Of a stretch of 64,000 bases of DNA, positions 17,010 to 27,598 are shown in pieces. The DNA comes from Streptomyces formicae. GTDB lineage: Bacteria; Actinomycetota; Actinomycetes; Streptomycetales; Streptomycetaceae. The number at the start of each line of letters is the position of its first letter. The first letter of the stretch is position 1. Location of the stretch: assembly GCF_022647665.1 (NCBI RefSeq), contig NZ_CP071872.1, forward strand, positions 7,936,001-8,000,000, in the 5' to 3' direction. The position numbers and the translations under genes were made by a program. Below the pieces are notes generated by a model. The model did no database searches and had not been told where the DNA came from. It saw only the letters and a program-made list of their open reading frames with translations.

Positions 17010-17822
17010 TCAGGACGCCGCCGCCGCCAGGCCCTGGCCGCCGTCCGCCGTGAGGGACAGCCCGCGGTGCCGCACCTCGTACGCCACCGTTCCCTGAAGG
17101 ACCTGGGTCATCTGCCGCTCCAGGGTCATCTCCGGGCCCGCGCACATCCGCCGCGTCGTGGCCAGCCGGCCGAAGGTGATCGTCCCGGTGGCCTCCGCAA
17201 CCGTCGCCGTACCGGTGAAGGTGTTGCAGCCGAGGCTCCCGCGCACGGAGCCGTCCTTGCCGAGGACGAAGTGCGCCTTCTTCTCCGTGCCGGCCGGGAG
17301 CGAGGCCGCCGTGTCGCCCGTGACGAGGGAGGTGACGGTCCACTCGGTGCCCACCAGCGGGGCGGCGTTCTCCTTGGTCAGGGCGATCGAGTCACCGTTC
17401 GTGGCGGTCAGGGTGAGGTTCCCGTCCGTCAGCTTCGCCTTGAGCTTGCCGGTGAACGCCTTGCTCATCGCCTTCTCGAAGGCCGCGAGCTCCTCCGGGC
17501 AGCCCATCTCGGTCATCTGGCCCTGGCCGACGGTGATCGTGTCGCCTTCGACACTGACGTCCGCGCCGAAGTGGTTGCAGCCGTAGTTGCCCGAGGCCCG
17601 GCCCTTGGTGTCGATCTCGAAGTGGGCGTTCTCGGGGGCCGCCGTCTTCTTCCCGTCGACGGTGACGCTGTCGACGCTCCAGTGGACGCCGGTGACGGGA
17701 AGGACGGGCCCTACGGAGCCGCCCGCGCTGCCCGAGCCCGCGCCGGACTCCGTGCCGCAGGCGGTCAGCGTGAGGACGGCGGTGACGGCGGCGGCCGCGG
17801 GAACGATCAGCTTGGTTCGCAT
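17010..17822 (-). CDS. Lipoprotein with two META (HslJ-like) domains
   Basis: A 270-residue exported lipoprotein. Its signal peptide ends in the lipobox TLTAC (Cys22), followed by a Gly/Ser-rich linker and two tandem META domains (about 45-140 and 150-255). Each domain has the typical GxxGCNxFxG core (GNYGCNHFGADV; GSLGCNTFTGTA) and a later Met-Cys segment (MTEMGCPEE; TRRMCAGPE). META/HslJ proteins are associated with envelope stress and resistance, but the molecular role is not known. The frame is open far upstream, but that part overlies the next gene; the ATG at 17822 starts the signal peptide. Confidence 0.85.
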   Translation of the reverse strand: MRTKLIVPAAAAVTAVLTLTACGTESGAGSGSAGGSVGPVLPVTGVHWSVDSVTVDGKKTAAPENAHFEIDTKGRASGNYGCNHFGADVSVEGDTITVGQGQMTEMGCPEELAAFEKAMSKAFTGKLKAKLTDGNLTLTATNGDSIALTKENAAPLVGTEWTVTSLVTGDTAASLPAGTEKKAHFVLGKDGSVRGSLGCNTFTGTATVAEATGTITFGRLATTRRMCAGPEMTLERQMTQVLQGTVAYEVRHRGLSLTADGGQGLAAAAS

Positions 17823-17893
17823 GCCGGTGTGACGGCGCGCACGGGACTCCGGTTCCCGGTCTCCCGCCTCCCGCCTCCCGCCTCCCGGCTCAC

Positions 17894-18697
17894 TCAGCCC
17901 AGCAGCGGCAGCAGGCCCGACAGGTCCGCCCGCTCCCCGCTCGCGCTCACCTGCGCCGCGTCGAGCGCCTCGGCCCAGCCCGCACGCCCCGTCGCGAGCC
18001 GGACCCAGGTCAGCGGGTCGGTCTCGACGACGTTCGGCGGGGTGCCGCGGGTGTGCCGGGGTCCCTCGACGCACTGCACCACGGCGTACGGCGGGATCCG
18101 CACCTCCACCGAGCCGCCGGGCGCCTTCACGGCGAGGGCGTCCGCGAGCAGCCGTACGCAGGCGGCGAGCGCCTGCCGGTCGTACGGGACGGCGAGCGCG
18201 GGGACGGCGGCGTTCAGGTCGTCGGTGTGGACGACGAGTTCGACCGTGCGCGTCACCAGGTGGTCGCCGAGCCGCATAGCGCCCATCCGGGCCTGCACCA
18301 GCCGGTCGTCGGACGCGGCGGCCAGCGCGGCGGCGAGCCCGGTCGCCGTCCGCTCGTACAGCGCTCCGAGGTCCCTGGTCGCCTCGGCGAGCGCGTGGGT
18401 GTCCTCGTTGATCTCGTCGGCCCGCTCGGCCGTCGTGAACGGCCAGTCCAGCAGGGCGACCTCCACCGCGCGCGGCTCGGGCAGCGCGACCTTCCGCGCC
18501 ACCGCGCCCACGTTCAGCGTGATGTGTGCGGCCAGCTCCCGCACCGTCCAGTCGCCCAGCCTGGTGGGCAGCGCCAGCTGCTCGGGCGTCAGCGTCCCGA
18601 CCGCGTCCTGTACGTGCCCGAACTGCGCGAGCACGGCGGTCCTGATCTTGGCGGAGTCGTAGCTGCGGGCGCGGGCGCGCTTCCTGGCCGGTGGCAT
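17894..18697 (-). CDS. Maleylpyruvate-isomerase-family, mycothiol-dependent-type protein
   Basis: A 267-residue protein with a DinB/MDMPI-type four-helix N-domain (LPTRLGDWTVRELAAHITLN, then the second-half LVTRTVELVVHTDDLNAAV). The C-terminal sterol-carrier-like domain ends in SGERADLSGLLPLLG. The His in ELAAHI and the His-Asp in VVHTDDL are in the positions of the metal ligands of this superfamily. Members use mycothiol or bacillithiol as cofactor in isomerase or transferase reactions. The exact substrate is unknown. It lies 71 bases upstream of the META lipoprotein gene on the same strand. Confidence 0.75.
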   Translation of the reverse strand: MPPARKRARARSYDSAKIRTAVLAQFGHVQDAVGTLTPEQLALPTRLGDWTVRELAAHITLNVGAVARKVALPEPRAVEVALLDWPFTTAERADEINEDTHALAEATRDLGALYERTATGLAAALAAASDDRLVQARMGAMRLGDHLVTRTVELVVHTDDLNAAVPALAVPYDRQALAACVRLLADALAVKAPGGSVEVRIPPYAVVQCVEGPRHTRGTPPNVVETDPLTWVRLATGRAGWAEALDAAQVSASGERADLSGLLPLLG

Positions 18698-18711
18698 GGG
18701 GCGAGGCTAGC

Positions 18712-18745
18712 CTCCCCCGGAGCCTTCGCCAGGGAGGTGCCCCCA
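18712..18745 (-). repeat. Dispersed Streptomyces repeat, copy 1
   Basis: Read on the minus strand it is TGGGGGCACCTCCC, then GGCGAAGGCT, then GGGGGAG. It matches the copies at 47356-47386 and 48945-48979. It lies directly upstream of the MDMPI-like gene. Confidence 0.7.
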
Positions 18746-18843
18746 TCCGCCTGGCAGGGGGTGCGGACCCGGCGGAGGATGAGAGGAAGCGGACGAGCAG
18801 CGGCATGACTTGGCACAACCTGCACGAAAGGCGTGAGGCGATC

Positions 18844-19251
18844 ATGGCTGAGCACCCGGACAGCGCCCTCGTACACCGGGGCTACGAAGCGTTCGGCAAG
18901 GGCGACAGGGACGCCCTCGCGTCCATGATGACGGCGGACGTCGTCCACCACGTCCCCGGGAACAACCCGGTCTCCGGGCACCACAAGGGCCGCGACGCGG
19001 TGCTGGAGCTGTACGGGAAGATCGCCGAGCTGACCCATGACAGCTACCGTGCCGACCTCAGGACGGTCGCCGCCGACGGCCGCGGCCACGTCATGGCCTT
19101 CCACCGGACCTTCGCCGAGTGCGGCGACCGCGGGATCGAGATGAACAACGGGCTGTTCTTCACCATCGTCGGCGGCAAGATCAGCGACATCGACGAGTGC
19201 GTCGAGGACATCGACGAGTCGGACGCGTTCTGGAACGCCGCGGCGGCCTGA
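18844..19251 (+). CDS. NTF2-like (SnoaL-type) protein
   Basis: A 135-residue protein of the cone-shaped NTF2 fold: an N-terminal helix (ALVHRGYEAFGKGDRDALASMM), then ADVVHHVPGNNPVSGHHKGRDAVLELYGKI, and the closing strand FFTIVGGKISDIDECVEDIDESDAFW. The family includes ketosteroid isomerases, cyclases and orphan small-ligand proteins, so no reaction can be named. The ATG at 18844 follows GAGGCG. An in-frame ATG at 18805 would add 13 residues. It is monocistronic, ending at a very strong palindrome. Confidence 0.8.
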   Translation: MAEHPDSALVHRGYEAFGKGDRDALASMMTADVVHHVPGNNPVSGHHKGRDAVLELYGKIAELTHDSYRADLRTVAADGRGHVMAFHRTFAECGDRGIEMNNGLFFTIVGGKISDIDECVEDIDESDAFWNAAAA

Positions 19252-19322
19252 GCCCGGCCCCGCCGCCCGCAGGGCCCCGCGTCCGTCCCCGGCCCCGTTC
19301 CTGAACCCTTTCCGTACGACGC

Positions 19323-19360
19323 ACCGCGGCCCCGCTCCTCCGGAGGAGCGGGGCCGCGGT
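19323..19360. terminator. 38-base perfect palindrome, bidirectional terminator
   Basis: ACCGCGGCCCCGCTCCTCC and its exact complement abut without a loop, between the NTF2-like gene and the convergent purL. It would form a very stable cruciform or hairpin. Confidence 0.8.
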
Positions 19361-19388
19361 CCACGACAGGCAGGCAGGCGTCCAGGCG

Positions 19389-21638
<2,250 letters not shown>

Positions 21639-21723
21639 GCTCGGTCGCTCCTTCGCGTGATGGTGGTGCTGCAGCCGCAGGCGGGGCGCTCAGTCGCTCC
21701 CTCGGCTGCTCCGGTGTCCAGAG

Positions 21724-22404
21724 TCATGAGGTCACCAGCTTCTTGATGACCGAGGTGAAGAATCCGAGGCCGTCGGTGCCGCCGGTGCCGATGAGCGGCT
21801 CCACGGCGTGCTCGGGGTGCGGCATCAGACCGACGACGTTACCGGCGGCGTTGGTGATGCCCGCGATGTCGAGCAGCGAGCCGTTCGGATTGCCGTCCAG
21901 GTAGCGGAAGGCGACCCGGCCCTCCGCCTCCAGCTCGTCGAGGACGCGCTCGTCGGCGACGTAGCGGCCGTCCATGTTCTTGAGCGGGACGGAGATCTCC
22001 TGGCCCTGCTCGTAGTCGGAGGTCCAGGCGGTCTCCGCGTTCTCCACCCGCAGCTTCTGGTCGCGGCAGATGAAGTGCAGGTGGTTGTTGCGCAGCATCG
22101 CGCCGGGCAGCAGATGGGCCTCGGTCAGGACCTGGAAACCGTTGCAGATACCGAGGACCGGAAGTCCGGCCCTGGCCTGCTCGATGATCGTTCCCATCAC
22201 CGGCGAGAAGCGGGAGATGGCGCCGGCCCGCAGATAGTCGCCGTAGGAGAAGCCGCCCGCGAGGACGACCGCGTCGACCTGCTTGAGGTCCTTGTCGCGG
22301 TGCCACAGCGAAACGGGCTCGGCGCCCGCGATGCGGACCGCGCGCAGGGCGTCCTGGTCGTCGAGCGTCCCAGGAAACGTGACGACTCCGATGCGGGAGG
22401 TCAC
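21724..22404 (-). CDS. purQ: Phosphoribosylformylglycinamidine synthase glutaminase subunit PurQ
   Basis: A 226-residue class I glutamine amidotransferase that hydrolyses glutamine to feed ammonia to PurL. The nucleophile is the Cys in LPVLGICNGFQVLTEA, and the catalytic His-Glu pair is in GLMPHPEHAVEPL. The GTG start (VTSRIGVVTFPG) overlaps the purS stop as GTGA, so PurS and PurQ are translationally coupled, as expected for subunits of one complex. Confidence 0.97.
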   Translation of the reverse strand: MTSRIGVVTFPGTLDDQDALRAVRIAGAEPVSLWHRDKDLKQVDAVVLAGGFSYGDYLRAGAISRFSPVMGTIIEQARAGLPVLGICNGFQVLTEAHLLPGAMLRNNHLHFICRDQKLRVENAETAWTSDYEQGQEISVPLKNMDGRYVADERVLDELEAEGRVAFRYLDGNPNGSLLDIAGITNAAGNVVGLMPHPEHAVEPLIGTGGTDGLGFFTSVIKKLVTS

Positions 22405-22646
22405 GACTCCACCTTTACGACGAAGTCCTCGATGACGGTGTTGGCGAGGAACGTTTCGGCCATCTCGTGGATACGGGCGAGGGCGGCCTCGTCGACCGGC
22501 CCCTCCACCTCGAGCTCGAAACGCTTTCCCTGACGGACGTCCGCGATCCCCTCGAAACCGAGGCGGGGCAGTGCGCGCTGCACCGCCTGTCCCTGCGGGT
22601 CGAGGATCTCCGGCTTGAGCATGACGTCGACTACGACGCGTGCCAC
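22401..22646 (-). CDS. purS: Phosphoribosylformylglycinamidine synthase subunit PurS
   Basis: An 81-residue protein, normal for PurS, with VARVVVDVMLKPEILDPQGQ at the start and GFEGIADVRQGKRFELEVEG in the middle. PurS dimers bridge PurL and PurQ in the FGAM synthase complex. I use the GTG at 22646, as the longer frame upstream is not PurS-like. It is the first gene of purS-purQ-purL and is divergent from lsrL. Confidence 0.96.
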   Translation of the reverse strand: MARVVVDVMLKPEILDPQGQAVQRALPRLGFEGIADVRQGKRFELEVEGPVDEAALARIHEMAETFLANTVIEDFVVKVES

Positions 22647-22689
22647 TGGCACTCCCGGTGGTGTGGTGCTGAAGGCGGTTCCCTCAGCG

Positions 22690-22983
22690 TACCCGCCCGA
22701 AAAATCTACGCGCATAGATATCCGGAGAACCCCATGTGAAAATCCAGAGAAAAACTCGCCCGACCCATTGCGGATGACACGCTGATGCAATTGGCTGGGC
22801 TTCACAATGCGCCGCTGGTCGCTGTACAAAGGAATACAGCGGAAAGCAGCATTGCCTTCGCATCAGCCGAATACCGGTATCGCCGCATGTCGGCAAGGCA
22901 CCACCGAACGACACGGTCGCGTACCGGTCCGGACCGGTGGCGACCGACCGACACGGCGAAACCGCAGGAAAGGACCGATATCC
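22690..22983. promoter_or_regulatory. AT-rich divergent promoter region between purS and lsrL
   Basis: The 336-base gap contains several AT-rich stretches unusual for this window (AAAAATCTACGCGCATAGATATC near 22700, AAAATCCAGAGAAAAA near 22740, ACAAAGGAATACAG near 22827). AGGAAAGGA (22969-22977) gives lsrL a ribosome site. AT-rich DNA is the preferred target of Lsr2-type proteins, so autoregulation by LsrL is plausible. No exact operator is claimed. Confidence 0.45.
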
Positions 22984-23322
22984 GTGGCTCAGCGCGTAGT
23001 GGTCACGCTCTTCGACGACATCGACGGCGGAGAAGCGGCGGAAACGGTTACGTTCAGCCTGGACGGGAAGTCGTACGAGATCGACCTCAATCCCGCCAAT
23101 GCAAAGAAACTGCGCAACGCGCTCGCGCCGTACATGGCGGCGGCCCGCAAGGCGTCGAAGCAGCCGCGGCACCCGGGCAAGGCGCGCCGGGAGTACCGGC
23201 ACACGGCCCTCGAACCCGCCCCGGCGGCCGTCCGCGCCTGGGCCCAGTCCAACAAGATGGACGTCCCGGCCCGCGGCCGGATCCCCAAGCGGATCTACGA
23301 GGCGTTCCGCGAGGCGAGCTGA
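22984..23322 (+). CDS. lsrL: Lsr2-family nucleoid protein, LsrL-type paralogue
   Basis: A 112-residue protein. The N-terminal Lsr2 oligomerisation domain is VAQRVVVTLFDDIDGGEAAETVTFSLDGKSYEIDL. After a basic linker, the C-terminal DNA-binding domain has the AT-hook-like core PARGRIPKRIYEAF; typical Lsr2 has RGR in the same place. Lsr2 proteins bridge AT-rich, often acquired, DNA and silence it. Streptomyces carry two, and the copy beside the purSQL operon is, as I recall, LsrL. The GTG at 22984 was chosen because Lsr2 proteins begin MAQ/VAQ. Confidence 0.9.
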   Translation: MAQRVVVTLFDDIDGGEAAETVTFSLDGKSYEIDLNPANAKKLRNALAPYMAAARKASKQPRHPGKARREYRHTALEPAPAAVRAWAQSNKMDVPARGRIPKRIYEAFREAS

Positions 23323-23458
23323 ACACCCCCCGGAACGCCGGGAGATGCCCCGCGGAGCGGGGTTCTCGGAGAACCGAGTTGCACTGCACCCCCGCAGGTG
23401 GGCTAAAGTCTGGATCACGCCGAGGGGCGAGGCCGGAAGGCCGGACCTCACGGAGCGT

Positions 23459-23530
23459 GCGGGTGTAGTTCAGTAGTAGAACAGCCCTCTTCCAGAGGGA
23501 AGGCGCAGTGTGCAATTCCTGTCACCCGCT
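23459..23530 (+). tRNA. tRNA-Gly (anticodon TCC)
   Basis: Acceptor GCGGGTG pairs with CACCCGC plus discriminator T. The anticodon loop is CTTCCAG. D and T arms are present, though the T arm (TGTGCAATTCCTGTCA) is less regular than usual. Confidence 0.85.
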
Positions 23531-23609
23531 CCGCATCGCGTACCAACCACCTCGGTGGATCAGGTACAGTGGTGAACGCACCGCCCAGTGAGAGCTGAGC
23601 GGCAGCAAT

Positions 23610-23682
23610 GCGGACGTGGCTCAGTTGGTAGAGCATCACCTTGCCAAGGTGAGGGTCGCGAGTTCGAATCTCGTCGTCCGCT
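23610..23682 (+). tRNA. tRNA-Gly (anticodon GCC), copy 1
   Basis: Acceptor GCGGACG pairs with CGTCCGC plus discriminator T. The anticodon loop is TTGCCAA on a CACC/GGTG stem, and the T loop is TTCGAAT. It is identical over its full length to the gene at 27599-27671. Confidence 0.96.
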
Positions 23683-23691
23683 CAGAGAGCG

Positions 23692-23724
23692 AAGGCCCTG
23701 GTCGATATGACCAGGGCCTTTGTC
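23692..23724 (+). terminator. Terminator of the tRNA-Gly pair
   Basis: AAGGCCCTGGTC pairs with GACCAGGGCCTT around GATAT and is followed by TGTCGTG. The rest of 23323-23836 outside the tRNAs and this hairpin holds only spacer. Confidence 0.8.
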
Positions 23725-23836
23725 GTGTCCCCCGACCCGCCGGTTCCCCATCCCGCCCATCGGCACTGACATTTGTCATACGCGGTGATGACGGCGCGCA
23801 CTGCCCGCGGCCCCGGTCCGGCGGAAGCCTTGAGGC

Positions 23837-24778
23837 ATGAAATCCGATGACGATCCGGAGCAGGTGATCGAAGCCCGTGGACTGCGCCGCAGTTACACCG
23901 GCGGCTTCGAGGCTGTGAGCGGAATCACCTTTTCCGTCGCGCGCGGTGAGGTCTTCGCGCTGCTCGGCACGAACGGCGCGGGCAAGACCTCCACCGTCGA
24001 GCTGCTGGAGGGCCTGGCCGCCCCGAGCGGCGGCACCGTACGCGTGCTCGGCCATGACCCGTACCGCGAACGGGCCGCCGTGCGGCCCCGGATCGGGGTC
24101 ATGCTCCAGGAAGGCGGCTTCCCCTCCGAGCTGACGGTCGCCGAGACCGCACGGATGTGGGCCGGCTGCACGAGCGGCGCCCGCCCGGTGGGCCAGGCGC
24201 TGGACCTGGTGGGCCTCGGCGCCCGGGCGCGCGTACGCGTCAAGCAGCTCTCCGGCGGTGAGCGGCGACGGCTCGACCTGGCCCTGGCCCTGCTCGGCAC
24301 TCCCGAGGTCCTCTTCCTCGACGAGCCGACGACCGGGCTCGACGCGGAGGGGCGCCGCGACACCTGGGAGTTGGTGCGCCGACTGCGCGACGGCGGCACG
24401 ACCGTGCTGCTGACCACGCACTACCTGGAGGAGGCCGAGTCGCTCGCCGACCGGCTGGCGATCATGCACCAGGGGCGGATCGTGACGTCCGGGACCCCCG
24501 CGGAGGTGACCGCCTCGCGCCCGTCCCGGATCCGCTTCCGCCTCCCGGACGGCGTCCCGGCCGCACGGCTGCCGCTCTCGCTGCGGGCGGCGGAGTCGGA
24601 CGGCCGGCGGATCGAGATCCGTACGCACGAGCTGCAGAGCGCGCTCGGTGAACTGCTGTGCTGGGCCGAGGAGTCCGGCGTACGGCTGGAAGGGCTCGAC
24701 GCCCGCTCGGCCTCCCTCGAAGAGGCGTTCCTCGACATCGCCGACACGACGGCACTGACGGAAACGGTGGGAATGTGA
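23837..24778 (+). CDS. ABC transporter ATP-binding protein
   Basis: A 313-residue ATPase subunit of an ABC-2 exporter. Walker A is LLGTNGAGKTSTVELL, the Q-loop LQEGGFP, the signature LSGGERRRLDLALALLG, Walker B VLFLDEPTTGLD and the switch His in LLTTHYLEEAE. The C-terminal 80 residues are the variable domain of drug- or lipid-exporter ATPases. It overlaps the permease gene by one base (TGATG) and heads a four-gene set with a histidine kinase and response regulator. The substrate is unknown; an envelope-stress or antibiotic role is a reasonable guess. Confidence 0.92.
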   Translation: MKSDDDPEQVIEARGLRRSYTGGFEAVSGITFSVARGEVFALLGTNGAGKTSTVELLEGLAAPSGGTVRVLGHDPYRERAAVRPRIGVMLQEGGFPSELTVAETARMWAGCTSGARPVGQALDLVGLGARARVRVKQLSGGERRRLDLALALLGTPEVLFLDEPTTGLDAEGRRDTWELVRRLRDGGTTVLLTTHYLEEAESLADRLAIMHQGRIVTSGTPAEVTASRPSRIRFRLPDGVPAARLPLSLRAAESDGRRIEIRTHELQSALGELLCWAEESGVRLEGLDARSASLEEAFLDIADTTALTETVGM

Positions 24779-25542
24779 TGCGGGCCGGGACGGAACGGCT
24801 GGCCGCGCTCGGGCGGGCCGAGCTGACGCTTCTCGTACGGAACAGGACGGCGCTCGTCGTCGCGCTGCTCCTGCCCGTGGCCATGGTGGCGTCGATGCGC
24901 TCCTCGCTCGGCCGCGTCGACCTCGGCGCGGCCGGGATGACCCTCGACGGGGCGCTGCTCAGCGGCGCCATCGGGATGGTGCTGCTCCTGGTCGTGTACC
25001 TCAACCTCACCTCGGCGTTCGTGGCGCGGCGCGAGGAGCTGGTGCTGAAGCGGCTGCGCACGGGCGAGGTCTCCGATGCGGAGATCCTCGCCGGGACCGC
25101 GCTGCCGGCCGCCGCGCTGGCGCTCGCGCAGAGCGTGCTGGTGGTCGTCGCAGGGGCCGTGTTCCTCGACGCGGGCGGGCCGCGGCGGCCCGAACTGCTC
25201 GTCGCCGGCGTCCTGCTGGGCATCGTCCTGATGACGGTGCTGGCGGCCGCGACCGCCGCGCTCACCAGGACCACCGAGAGCGCGCAGATCACGACGATGC
25301 CGCTGTTCCTGGTCTGCGCGCTGGGCTCGGGGCTGTTCGTCCCGGTCGACCTCCTGCCGGACCGGATCGCCTGGGTCTGCGAACGGCTGCCGATGACCGG
25401 GGTGATGGAGCTGGTGCGGGCGGGCCTGCTCGGCGGGGCGGACGGCGCGGAGGCGGCGCGGGCGGCGCTGCGCGCGTTGATCTGGATCGCCTGTTCGCTG
25501 GTGGCTGTGCGACGGTGGTTCCGCTGGGAGCCGCGGCGCTGA
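24778..25542 (+). CDS. ABC-2 type transporter permease
   Basis: A 254-residue membrane subunit with six predicted hydrophobic segments (about residues 28-46, 60-84, 108-130, 140-163, 172-195, 230-246). It has the typical signature GLFVPVDLLPDRIAWVCERLPMTGVMELVR. It partners the ATPase just upstream, with which it shares one base. A two-component pair starts 29 bases downstream and probably controls or senses this transporter. Confidence 0.9.
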   Translation: MRAGTERLAALGRAELTLLVRNRTALVVALLLPVAMVASMRSSLGRVDLGAAGMTLDGALLSGAIGMVLLLVVYLNLTSAFVARREELVLKRLRTGEVSDAEILAGTALPAAALALAQSVLVVVAGAVFLDAGGPRRPELLVAGVLLGIVLMTVLAAATAALTRTTESAQITTMPLFLVCALGSGLFVPVDLLPDRIAWVCERLPMTGVMELVRAGLLGGADGAEAARAALRALIWIACSLVAVRRWFRWEPRR

Positions 25543-25571
25543 CGGCCGGCGTTCGGAAGTGGGTTTCGGAA

Positions 25572-26996
25572 GTGAGCGGAGACGTATTCGTGCGGGTGAA
25601 GGGCTGGAGCGGTCGCAGCGGCCTCGCCAAGGTCGACCTGTACACGCGCGGCACCGTGTACCTGCTGATGTGGGTCGCCGTGGTGGGGCTGACGCTGATC
25701 ATGCTGACCCGGCCCGTCCGCTCGGGTGCACCGCTCGGCGTCGCGGTCGCCGCGCCGCTGCTCGGGACCGCGGTGGGCGTCGTGTGCACTCCGCTGGTGC
25801 GGCACGCGATGGACGCGTACCTGGGCCAGGGGACGGTCCCGCGCCGGCTGCTCATCTGGGCGGCCGCGGTGACGGCGGCGACCGTCGGGACGGTGCTGTG
25901 GCTGGTGGCCTCGGTCCCGTCGGAGCGGCTGCTGACGATGGGGCTGTGGCCGGCGCTGGTGCCGTTCCTGACCGCCCACTGCCTCATCGTGCGGCTGCGG
26001 ACGACGGTCCTGGTCCACGCGGGGCTGCTGGCGGCGCTGGGTGCGCTGATCCCGCTGACCGGCAAGAGCGCGACACAGACGCTGGCCACGGTCGCCACCG
26101 TCGGCTTCGCGGTCGGCTGGGTCGCCTTCACCGCCCGTATCTCGATGTGGGTGCTGGCGGTGATGTGGGAGCTGCGGGAGGCCCGCGACGTGCAGGCGCG
26201 ACTCGCCGTCGCGGAGGAGCGGCTGCGGTTCGGCCGCGATCTGCACGACGTACTCGGCCGCAACCTCGCGGTGATCGCGCTCAAGAGCGAGCTGGCGGTG
26301 CAACTGGCCCGGCGGGGACGGCCGGAGGCCGTGGACCAGATGGTCGAGGTCCAGCGGACGGCCCGGGAGTCGCAGCGGGAGGTACGGGACGTCGTACGCG
26401 GCTACCGTGCGGCCGATCTGCACACCGAACTGGAAGGGGCGCAGGGGGTGTTGACCGCGGCGGGGATCACCTGCGCGATCGGGTCGCGGGGCGACGCGGA
26501 GCTGGGACTGCCCGGCGAGGTCCAGTCGGCGCTCGCGTGGGTCGTGCGCGAGGCGACGACGAACGTCCTGCGGCACGGGGAGCCGACGCGCTGCACGATC
26601 GCGCTGGCGGTGTCGGACGGCGCCGCGGTGCTCACCGTGGAGAACGACGGCGTACAGAGCGGGAGCAGGGGCGGGGGCGGGGGCGGGGGACTCTCGCAGG
26701 GCTCCGGGCTCGCGGGGCTGCGGGAGCGGCTGGCCGCGCTGGGCGGCACGCTGGACGCGGGGGGCGCGGCGGGCGGGTGCTTCCGGCTCACCGCGACGGT
26801 GCCGGTCCCGGCCGGGCGGTCACAGCAGGAACTTCAGGACCTCGAAGGCCCTGAGGACCGTGAGGCCCCTGAGGAACTTGAGGAACTTGAAGGCCCTGGC
26901 GACCTGGAGGACAGGGACGGAACGGGGCAAGGAGCAGTGGCCGGAGTGGAGGAGAGCCGTGAGCCGGGATCGCCTAAGGGTGCTGCTCGCCGATGA
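25572..26996 (+). CDS. NarL/DesK-type sensor histidine kinase
   Basis: A 474-residue membrane kinase. There are several transmembrane segments in residues 28-195, then a HisKA_3 dimerisation domain with the phospho-acceptor His225 in FGRDLHDVLGRNLAVIALK. The HATPase has ALAWVVREATTNVLRHG and a G-rich lid (SGLAGLRERLAALGG). The start used is the GTG at 25572; a GTG at 25590 is possible. The last 60 residues are an odd Glu/Leu/Asp/Pro-rich repetitive tail encoded by near-repeated DNA (26825-26910). Its 3' end overlaps the response regulator by 38 bases. It pairs with the downstream regulator. Confidence 0.9.
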   Translation: MSGDVFVRVKGWSGRSGLAKVDLYTRGTVYLLMWVAVVGLTLIMLTRPVRSGAPLGVAVAAPLLGTAVGVVCTPLVRHAMDAYLGQGTVPRRLLIWAAAVTAATVGTVLWLVASVPSERLLTMGLWPALVPFLTAHCLIVRLRTTVLVHAGLLAALGALIPLTGKSATQTLATVATVGFAVGWVAFTARISMWVLAVMWELREARDVQARLAVAEERLRFGRDLHDVLGRNLAVIALKSELAVQLARRGRPEAVDQMVEVQRTARESQREVRDVVRGYRAADLHTELEGAQGVLTAAGITCAIGSRGDAELGLPGEVQSALAWVVREATTNVLRHGEPTRCTIALAVSDGAAVLTVENDGVQSGSRGGGGGGGLSQGSGLAGLRERLAALGGTLDAGGAAGGCFRLTATVPVPAGRSQQELQDLEGPEDREAPEELEELEGPGDLEDRDGTGQGAVAGVEESREPGSPKGAARR

Positions 26997-27576
26997 CGAG
27001 CACCTCATCCGGGGCGCGCTCGCCGCGCTGCTCGGGCTGGAGGACGATCTCGCCGTCGTCGCCGAGGCGGCCTCCGGGCCCGAGGCGCTGGCCATGGCAC
27101 GGGCCCACCGGCCCGATGTGGCAGTGCTGGATCTCCAGATGCCGGGCGCCGACGGTGTGAACGTGGCCACAGCGCTGCGGACCGAGCTGCCGGAGTGCCG
27201 GATCATGATCGTGACGGGTCACGGCCGCCCCGGACATCTGAAGCGGGCGCTCGCCGCCGGTGTGCGCGGCTTCGTGCCGAAGACCGTCAGCGCCCAGCGG
27301 CTCGCCGAGATCATCCGTACCGTCCACGCCGGACACCGTTATGTGGACCCCGAATTGGCCGCCGACGCGATCTCCGCCGGCGACTCGCCGCTGACCGCAC
27401 GCGAGGCCGAGGTGCTGGAACTGGCCGGGGACGGGGCGCCCATCGCGGAGATCGCCGAGCGGGCCTCGCTCTCCCAGGGAACGGTCCGTAACTATCTGTC
27501 GTCGGCGGCCGCGAAGCTCGGCGCCGGGAACCGGCACACGGCGGTGCGTCTCGCACGCGAGCGAGGTTGGGTATAG
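26959..27576 (+). CDS. NarL-family response regulator
   Basis: A 205-residue regulator. The receiver domain has acidic pocket LLADDEH, phosphorylation site Asp58 in VAVLDLQMPGAD and Lys in FVPKTVS. The LuxR-type helix-turn-helix is LTAREAEVLELAGDGAPIAEIAERASLSQGTVRNYLSSA. The GTG at 26959 follows GGAGGAGAG. It is cotranscribed with the kinase and ABC transporter genes, whose promoter it probably controls. A tRNA-Gly gene begins 22 bases after the stop. Confidence 0.94.
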   Translation: MSRDRLRVLLADDEHLIRGALAALLGLEDDLAVVAEAASGPEALAMARAHRPDVAVLDLQMPGADGVNVATALRTELPECRIMIVTGHGRPGHLKRALAAGVRGFVPKTVSAQRLAEIIRTVHAGHRYVDPELAADAISAGDSPLTAREAEVLELAGDGAPIAEIAERASLSQGTVRNYLSSAAAKLGAGNRHTAVRLARERGWV

Positions 27577-27598
27577 TGGTTCCCGCGCTACGGCGCAT

